Below, one piece after another: positions 55,601 through 64,000 of a stretch of DNA of 64,000 bases (its first letter is position 1; each line of letters starts with the position of its first letter). Where the stretch lies: positions 434,001-498,000 of the forward strand of contig JAWUZG010000135.1 in NCBI GenBank assembly GCA_036785705.1, in the 5' to 3' direction. The DNA comes from Acanthornis magna (lineage: Eukaryota; Chordata; Aves; Passeriformes; Acanthizidae). The position numbers were made by a program, and so were the translations under genes. The notes beneath the pieces were generated by a model. The model made no database searches. It had not been told where the DNA came from and worked only from the letters and a program-made list of their open reading frames with translations.

Positions 55601-58600
55601 TAGTGTCATTGATTCAAAATTTTTATGTGATGGATGAGCTCACATATATAGCAAAGAATTGCCAAAGCTTACTGTAAAGTCTCATAAACTCTCTATATGG
55701 AGAAATGCTGCAATAGTAAGTTTCTCAGACCAAGGAGTTTAGAATTATATGCTATCTGTGTCTAACACCACTGACAATCAGTACAGATATAGAACCCAGT
55801 TCTACAAATTTCTCTTTGATTTTATGGATGTTGGGATTTAACAGAAAATTTTTTTTTGTTCAAATCTCAGCACAGTAGGCTAAAGGCTTCTTGCCACCAA
55901 GAGAGGTGAAATAAGGGCAGTAAAATGTTGGTAAGCAAGCAACTTTTCACCTTCTCTTTCAGATTTCACTCTCCTATAATTATTTTAGACATTTCATACT
56001 GCATGGCAATAATAATAGTACTGAAATTTATCTGAATGAAATGAGATTTTTTTTTCTTATTATTTAATTCACTTTCTGTGAGTCTTTATTTTCCTCTTTC
56101 CCTCTGCATTTTTTTTAATCGTTATTCATTTTTGTTCAGTGCTAGTAGTGTAACAATTCCTGGAATATACTTTAGAGATTGTGCAGTGAAGGCTCAGAAG
56201 ATTTCTGAAGTTTGAAAAACACTGAAATTTCCAGTAGACCAGAGAGGCTTATAAAAAATTTCCTATAAAATATTATCATAGCTTATTCTTACCTCTCCAG
56301 TGGGCTGCCCAAAAGAGCTTTCATGGCTGCATGCCATTAGTCACTGAAACTATACGATAAAATAGTTTTGCTGTAGTTTTGGAGAACCCCAAGAAGCAAG
56401 GACTGAAGTTACTTCCACACTTGCCTTCCGTGTCTGTACATAGAAGCAGATGATTGTCCTCTAATGTAGGGCCTTGAGAGGGATGTAGCTTTGAGAGGGA
56501 GAGAACAGTTGCTGTGAGACTGGTGTTTTGGGTTTTCTGTAGGGGTAGTCAGACCTGTGTGAGATGGGAAAAGCTCCTGGTGGAGACATGGAGGGTTCAG
56601 CTCTGGTGAATATGGGAGAAAGCACTTTGCATTGACTTCATGTTTACAAAATTGAAATATTTCCAAAACCTACTGTAAAGTGGAGATAAAATAATATGTA
56701 AGATTTTATCTTATATAAAGATGTAAAAACACTCCAGGTGTGAATTGAAATTAGTTAATAATACTTAGCAAAAGCACAATGCCTTCAAAGATGTACTGTC
56801 ATTGAAAACTGTTTTAATGATAATTTTTTGGTCAGCTGTTGTAGCATTTCTCTTTTAAAGGAAAACTTTAATGGCAATTTATATATGCTTTTAAATGTAG
56901 TGGGTCTCTCTGAAAGAAATTTGAAAGCCAACAAGATAGGATAGGTTGACATAAGAAAAACAGTGCTAATGAATAATAATATGCATTATGCCATTAATGA
57001 TAAGTCGTCCCTTACAGTGCAGGAAAATAAAGGGGAGGTCACCAGAGAGAAAAGAATGAACAAAAATGTGTCTGTATGTACAGAGAGGCTGTCCTCTCTC
57101 CCTCCTCCTCAGGCATCCTACATCTGAAATCCTTTCTCTTGATAGGAAACTAATTACACAGAGGTTGCCAACCCTGTTCTCTTTCAAGTATTAAAACAGT
57201 GGAGCATCTTTCTCAGTCCAGGTAGTAATTAGTAGTCACCTAGTTGCAAGGCAAGTGCAGTGTTATAGGTGTTCTGCTCAGAGAGCATTGATTTGAATGA
57301 GAGCAGTAGAAGAGTTCACTTAAATTCCTGATGAAATTTTTTTAGTTCTTCATCATGTGCCTGATTTCCCCTGTAGTACATTGCTTTTTCTCATGCCCCC
57401 TGTCTCTATGCTACCTACTGCTTATTTTGCTGTCTGCTGTGTAGTCATTCATGGAACTCGTGGGTCTGTGAGATGTGCAGTCTTCCCTCCCTTTGGCTGA
57501 TGGATTATTACTGTTAATACTTCCACTCAAGTCTGGGGACTGTTTTGGGCGAAGCAGCCGTGAGCTAGAGGAACAGTTCTCTTCATCTGTGAAGAGCTGA
57601 ACATGCACTTGGTAGTCCCCATGATGTTAAATAGATAAGCTGCTTTAATAAACCGATTCTGGCCAAATCAGTCTAAAAGGCTGCAGTCTAGAAGGCTGTT
57701 TCTCGTTTTTAATGCTTTTGGAAAGCCAGAGATTAATTAACTTCACTCCTCTTGAAAACAGGAAATCTGTGCAACAGCTACCAACTATATCTTTAATTAT
57801 TGCATGCTCTGGAATCAAAACTGTATGTGGTTTATGAAGTCAGCTCTGTTTCAACAGCATAAACAATTTCTTGAAATGGAATTTTAAAACTTAGCACTGT
57901 AATGCTATTGTTTGCCTTGCTGATCATAAATGACTGACACGTTCTGGTGTGTTCCCTTCACTTTCTCAATCCTTTCCTATTTACTCATGGACTGTAGTTG
58001 GTTAATAGGACACTCATGCCAAGGAGGATCTTTATAGATCTCAAGACCTGGCTGTGTGTCCATGTATGAACACACAATTTCACATGCCTGAAATCAATGT
58101 CAGGATTTCTTCAAAATTCTATAGTAGACATTCTACAATGTCTGCAATTTAGACCATTCTCTAAATTTGTAGAAAAGAAATGGAGAAAAGGAAAGAGAAC
58201 CACATGTGGAAAAAAAAATCCCATGAAACAAAATTATTATAAAATCAGGCAAATATTCAAATAATGGCAGGGTTTGTTCTTACAGTTTGCCTGAACTCTC
58301 TTTCTCTTTTATTCTACTGGTGTGTATTGTATGGAGCTGGCGCTTGCTGGTATTGTCTGCTAGAGTATTGAACAAAGTCCTGGTGAAGTGAGCAGTCTCC
58401 TAGAAATTTGTGGTTTAGCACCCAGCCTTTTCTTTGTCTGCTTCTGAAACATCACATGTTCCATTTTTCACTGTTGAGAGAAGTCTGTACTATGCTTAAG
58501 AAAGTCGATGTCATTGAAGAAGTACTTGTAACAGTTTCTGAATTTTCTTTTCAGACAAGACTGGCTATGTATTTAATTATTAATTTTAATTATTTATAGA

Positions 58601-60743
58601 TTTGGAACCAAATATTCGAGTCTCTCTACAAATGATTCTTCTGGATATGAAAGACTTCTCCATGTGCACCTTGAAGCATGGACCGCTTCATGGCAACACT
58701 TTCTGTTGAAAGCGTGCTTTAGATGGCTGTATTGAGTAATCCTTCTTATCACTGTTTTGTTTCATCCTGTGCAAACCAATAAGTCCTAATTCTCAATGTG
58801 CATTTTTCAGAATATCTGGGGGTTTGTTTCAGAGTTTTGGAAAATTGATAAAAATTTGGGAGGGCTTTTAGGGGGAAAGAGGGGAAGGCAGCAGATGATT
58901 TAGGTGAGTGACAGACTTGGCTTGGTGCTATATGACTTTGTACACTTAGATAAACTCTTTTCTGTGTACTGTTATGTGTATGTTATTGTTCAGGGTGGCT
59001 GTAGAAGTAAGTTTGGTGATTTCTTTAGATCTCAGTTCTTCCCTGGGCTATTCTGTAAGTGGGATTACATTGCAGCAGGAGCAGTGTCAGTATGCAGAAT
59101 CAATGTATGCCAGCAACAGGAGAGGGCCACAATGCAGGGGTGGTTTTCCAGACGCTTATATGAGGGACTCCATATTTTTTGTCCCAGTTTCAGTGGATGT
59201 ATAACAGATAGTTAAAAGAGGATTTATTAGTCACTGGCCATTCTGCAGGCTAGAGGACATGGAAAGTGACCCACTTCCCACTTCTCCAGGTGACTTTTTT
59301 TTTCAAGAGTGGTGCTTCTATTTTATTCATTTTTATAGATAAATACATGGAGCTTAAAGGATGGTTATCCTATTCCTCCCATGAGTAGTGTGCTTGTTTT
59401 AAAATACATAAATAAATGAAACATTGTTATTCTATATGTTGGTCTGGTTCTCTCTAGTTATTCTTTGGGATTTAAAATGTGCACCTTTGTGTGTTTGTAT
59501 ATACAGAAGTACATGCTTTTAGTGATTGAAGGCTTTGTTAATAGTGTGGAAAATTTTCATTTAAACTTTGCCACCCATAAAAATCGGTACAGTTTACATT
59601 CAGAGTTGTCTTCTGTTTTTTGGTGTTTTCTATGGTTGTGTGGGCTTTTGAGATCAGCTTTATGCCATTACAATTGTTGGCAGGTATTCAAGCCTTAAAA
59701 TAATTGCCCATCTGTGTGACTCTCAGTGAAAAATTAACCATTCAGAAAGAGTAGCTGTGACATAATTTGAAGTCTGATTTGACAACATGTAAGATAACAG
59801 AGGAAAGTGAGAGGTAACATAATACACAGTCTATCAAGTAAGATTGTTCATACATCTCTGAATTAATGATTCACAGAAATGACAACTTCAAGAAGCAAGA
59901 GCCAAAAAAATCCAAGCAGAATTTAAAGAAAACTCTGAACATGAAAGAAGATGTAATCGAATGTTTCTTAGCAGAAAAAACTGTACAGAGAGGAACACAA
60001 AGTTTGTGTGTGTGTTGGGGGGCAGTCAGGGGGTCAGAAAGGGCTGGAGAGGAAAAGAAAAAGTAGTATTGGAGAGAAATAGGGAGAGAAAAAAGTATTC
60101 TTGCTATTTGTGGGAAGCCAAAGTTTGTGAGAATCCGTTTTCCGATAAACTGCTGGTTTTGGTCAGTGATTAAGGGACGATAATATCTTTCTCTGAACCC
60201 TTAACTCTCGTAACTCATTACTTGGATGAATGTCAAGATGCTGATAGGGGTTTCTACTGCAGCTGTGTGTCTGAATGTTACCTGTTTGCTCTAATCCATT
60301 CAGAGTGAGCTGAAAAAAAGTGTCACCTCTTTTGGGGTGATCCGTGCTGCATGTAGCATCCTCCTGTGCCTGAAGCATATAGACTAGACAAGAACTTCTC
60401 TGTCTTCAGATACCAAAACTCTGTACCATTAACAATTCCACCCCCACACCTGTATTAGAACCTAATGTTTCCTCAAGGTCTGAGGTCAGGCCCACTAGTG
60501 GAGAAATTGCTGTGGTTAAAGACAGAGCAGTAGGGTTAGATGGGACTGGTTGCAGCAAGCACAGCAGAGGTGTATGGTTTGGTCTTTGAAGCCCCAGCTC
60601 TATTTCCCACCTCCAGGTTATGAAGTGCTTTGAGGCAGTTGAAAGACCTTTGGCTGCACCGGAAACTCCAATTATGTCAAAATTGAGTACTCTTGTTTCC
60701 TCCATGTTTGAAAAATATATCTTCCCAATCAGCTCTGTTTTCA
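49601..60743. other. long non-coding AT-rich stretch
   Basis: I read both strands for FBXO15 3' exons, other domains and repeats and found nothing I can support, except homopolymer tracts (poly-A at about 54,811-54,831, poly-T at about 55,363-55,381), a short tandem repeat at about 53,642-53,690, and the doubtful exon at 58,600 listed as a finding. Confidence 0.45.
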
Positions 60744-61269
60744 TGGTTTAGCCCCAGCCAGCAGCCAAGCCCCAGGCAGGCACTCAGTCCCTCCCCATCA
60801 GCAGGATGAGGGAGAGGATCAGAAGAGAAAAAATGAGAAAACTCATGGGTTGAGAAAAAAATAGTGTAATAGGAAAAGCAGAAACGCTGCAAAAAGCAAA
60901 GCAAAACAAGGAATACATTCATTGTTTCCTGTGGGCAGGCAGGTGTTCAGTGACTCAGGAAGACAAATGCATCGCTCCAAATGTCCTGCCTTCCTCCTCC
61001 TTTCCCCACCTTTATATAGCGAGCATGAGCTGTATGGTATGGAATATCCCTTGGGTCAGCTCTGTCACCTCTCCACTTCTCGTGCACCCCCAGCCCACTT
61101 ACTGCTGGGATGGGGTGACAAGCAGAAAAGGCCTCGGCTCTGTGTAAACACTGTGCAGCAAAAGCTAAAACATCCCTGTATTATCAATACTGTCTTCAGC
61201 ATAAATCCAAAACAGCCCCATACCAGCTACTATGAAAAAAAAAATTCTGTGCCATCCAAAACCAGCACA
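60744..61269 (-). mobile_element. ERVL-like solo LTR
   Basis: Read on the minus strand it starts TGTGCTGGTTTTGG and ends CTAAACCA. It carries a TATA box (tatataaa read in reverse at about 61,010-61,018) and the characteristic stretch tggaatatcccttgggtcagc (61,039 region on the plus strand). This is the pattern of bird ERVL LTRs. Length 526 bp. No clean target duplication was seen. Confidence 0.78.
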
Positions 61270-64000
61270 GCTTTGCATCTCTAAAGTGAAAGGTGCGGCT
61301 TCAACTGCTGGGGCAAAGGCATGTCTTTAGCTGTCTGAGATGACTATATAACCACAGCCTTACTGTTTGTCCTTCTCACTTCTTGGCCTTGGCAAGAAAT
61401 TCATATGAGATGTGAGCAATATTGTTCTGTCCATTTAGCAAATAACCCAAGATAAGTTGGGAAAGTATCTTGGGAAAGGCATCTTCTAGTCTGTTAAATT
61501 GTCTCTGTAATGAGCTTTCCTGGAGTACTAATGGTTTGGATTCAGTCATGCTCCAGAAATGCTTAGATGTGAAAAGTCTGTAATTTGTAAATGATGTGTT
61601 ATTTTATATGTGTGTGTGATATAGTCCCACATATGACTCACATCTAAGAGCATATGTTCACAAACTGCCAGAGAGAAAGCATTTCCTTTCCAGGCCAGTG
61701 GCTGATCTTCAGATCTGCCGATTCCTATATATTTTGTTTCTTCTTGTGCTTTGCTTAAATGTTCGAGTGCATTTGGGTCTCTGAAAGGTTATTTGTGTCT
61801 ATAGAAATGTGTGCATATGTGTGTGTGTATACATATATGTATCTAATATGTATAGGGCTATAAATGTACACGTACCTGCTAGTTCCAATATGCAGCCTTC
61901 ATGGATTGAACCATTGCTAGTAAAATCTGTCGTCTAGAACACGAGATGCATGAGGAAAACAAAAAATCCCAAGGAGCTCCATTTATAACTAAAAAGTAAA
62001 TTTATCCATTTACTGATTCATTGATTTACATATTTTTGCCGAACACCAAATTTGTGAATTTTAAACAGCTTTTAATTATTTTCATCATTAGACTTTTTGT
62101 GAATGTTAACCTGTTGCATTAAGTAAAGAGAGCAATGTGTTGGAAAGAGTAAATGATGGAGAAATGCATGAATAGTTTTACAGATTAGTCACCAGAGCTC
62201 CAGTAAGGCAGAAGGAGAAAGCACAGCTCTACTTCAGAACATTGTTGCTTTCCAGGTGCTTTGATCAGTTTGTCAGTTCCAATGGCAGCTTCAATAGTTT
62301 GGCTGTGTGCAAGATTTTGTAAGAGCAGCATGTAGTGAATATGTATATGGTGTATTAATTTAAATATTGCCACCTAATTTTCTCATTTCTATGTCCAGAA
62401 ATGTATGTTGTGGACAGCAGAGATTACAGTGGAACAGTAATGATTAGTTACTGGTTCATGTTTGTTAAGACTGTAGATTCTTAAATTTTTTTTCTTTAAT
62501 ACATTGTGCATGTTAACTATTTGAGATGTTGCACAAGGTGGAGTGTAAAGGCCAAGCAAACTTTTATGTTTTATGTATGAGTTGTTCTGTCATTAACCAG
62601 AAATGATGTTTGACTGAGCAACTTGCACATGCCCTTTGTAGCTAGAATAGGCATCCACACAGGGATTATAACCAAATAAAAGGCTTACCTTGGTATCCAA
62701 TTTGCTTGCATTCACTTAGCAAAATTATTTTGGGAGTACATGGCTGTGTTTGTTTCATTACTTATCTCTTGGAAACAAGAGTGATTCTTATCAGAAGTTG
62801 TGTTTTGTCTCAGCATCTATGCAAACTACAAAAAATGGGCTACTTTTGGAGGTCTGCAATAGCAAAGGTGTCCCTGCAATACTGTAACTGCTGTGTTAAT
62901 TGTGTGAGCTTGGGTCACTGTTATTTGAGGTATATTGAGTGTATGTGTGCAGTAAACAATGAATTTTTGAATTTTCAGAATATGCAAATATTTTAGCAAA
63001 GCAAGCCACATTCCAATTTGAAAGGAGATGATGACCTAACTAGAGCTGCAATGTCCCACCACCAAGGATTACCCATGAGCTTCCTTCCACTTGTACAAAC
63101 AAAATCAATAAATCAGTAAGAAATCTTCATTTGAGAACAAAGGTAAAATAATGTAAATCCTTGGTTGTTGGATTATATAATGCCACTGACAAGCCCTAAG
63201 TCCAAATAAAACCCTTTTGTAACCTTGGGTTGTGCTCTGAGCAATGTAACCTGTAATTTAGCTGTACACCTGTTTCTTTTCTTGACATACTTAATTTAGA
63301 ATCATAAAATTAAGGTTGGGTGAGCCCAGATTAGGTGAGGAAAATATTCTGGGTCATCTCTAAAATAGTCCACATCAGCATATTTCTCTCTGCCTCATGA
63401 CCTTCGGGCAGAGACTTTTGCAGGTGATGCCTCTAAGGAGCAATTTCTGTTTCAGGAAGGTTACCGTGGTGCCTCCATCGCTCATGTGTCACTAACCCAG
63501 CTGGTGCCAGGGTTCTCGTGTGACTGTGGGCAAACACGAACCATCCCTGGCCTCTCCTTGATGTTGCCTCCTCTTCAGCCCCCGGCCAGCGAAGATCTGC
63601 CACCATTTCCCATCTCTGCAGCAGGAGAGGCTGCTCCCAGGGCTGGCACTCAGTGCCAATATCCTACGAGTCCAGGGTCACCTCCTGACCCCGTGCTGTA
63701 GGCCACCAAGTTGGTCTCACCATACAGCGGAAATGCAGTTTTCTTTCTAGGGTTTGTGCAGCTCTCCTATTACCTAGGTGTCAACATAGATAAATTTTTA
63801 CTTTTCATTGTTGTTCATGGCTATGGCAAGTCATAGTTTAGTTATTAAAGAAATCAGGTGCAGGGAAAATGAACTGTGTGAAAGGTACAGGATGAAAAAA
63901 ATTAAAAGCCAGCTTGTAAAGATCTTGCTATAAATATTATAATGAAAGAATAAAAAGTAAGAATGTCATAGGAGAATCTCAGTAGCATAATTCTTACATA
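61270..64000. other. non-coding
   Basis: AT-rich sequence, with a CpG-poor but GC-richer patch at 63,440-63,710 whose open frame has no recognised domain. No gene or repeat supported. Confidence 0.4.

Noticed and set aside
57940..57990. FWCV-like reading that resembles a C-terminal FBXO15 motif
   Set aside because: The surrounding frame has a nearby stop and no further similarity or splice sites.
63486..63701. 71-codon proline-rich frame
   Set aside because: GC-richer patch; no recognised domain or promoter.
1..64000. CRISPR arrays, operons, tRNA or rRNA genes
   Set aside because: The DNA is vertebrate; no spaced identical repeats, operon-like packing or cloverleaf genes were seen.

Overview
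The window looks like bird nuclear DNA, most probably from a songbird. The evidence is CR1 LINE fragments in both orientations, an LTR with the sequence character of bird ERVL-like elements, and vertebrate genes split into short exons with canonical GT-AG borders. There are no tRNA or rRNA genes and no CRISPR arrays. All family assignments come from reading translations by eye; no database search was run.

Layout. (1) About 1-18,460: the 5' part of a class 4 semaphorin gene on the minus strand, best matched to SEMA4D. Five coding exons are visible, from the signal-peptide exon at 18,364-18,457 down to 1,079-1,172, all phase-consistent. Its 12.4-kb intron between 5,969 and 18,364 holds a broken retrovirus on the plus strand (ERV A: RT/RNase H, integrase, an extra ORF, env, 3' LTR). 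A second retroviral element (ERV B: LTR, gag, protease-RT, minus strand) is inserted inside it at 9,159-13,603. (2) About 18,460-21,900: upstream SEMA4D sequence with three CR1 3' ends. (3) About 21,900-28,900: an abrupt GC-rich block. It contains a CpG-rich promoter with the first exon of TMCO1, a minisatellite, two inverted copies of an MHC class I-like promoter plus first exon, MHC alpha-1-like fragments, skewed G- or C-rich minisatellites, and a solo LTR of the ERV B family with a 5-bp target duplication. (4) About 28,950-31,700: the 5' part of a CR1 LINE (ORF1 and endonuclease, without the 3' end) and an LTR-like stretch. (5) 31,905-46,038: eight exons of FBXO15 on the plus strand, in the right order and phase; one of them has lost its splice acceptor AG. 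(6) 46,039-64,000: non-coding sequence with a bird repeat, a CR1 fragment, a purine-rich microsatellite and an ERVL-like LTR. The remaining 3' exons of FBXO15 were not found.

The most interesting feature is the mosaic. Pieces of SEMA4D, TMCO1, MHC class I and FBXO15, which are not neighbours in the vertebrate genomes I know, lie within about 30 kb and are separated by retroelements. This would fit a repeat-rich sex chromosome (W), a songbird germline-restricted chromosome, or a rearranged or misassembled region; the sequence alone cannot choose. Within the retroelements, ERV A carries a cysteine/histidine-rich reading frame between pol and env, and ERV B carries a Gag with hydrophobic N-terminal segments and no zinc knuckle. 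Both merit a closer look.
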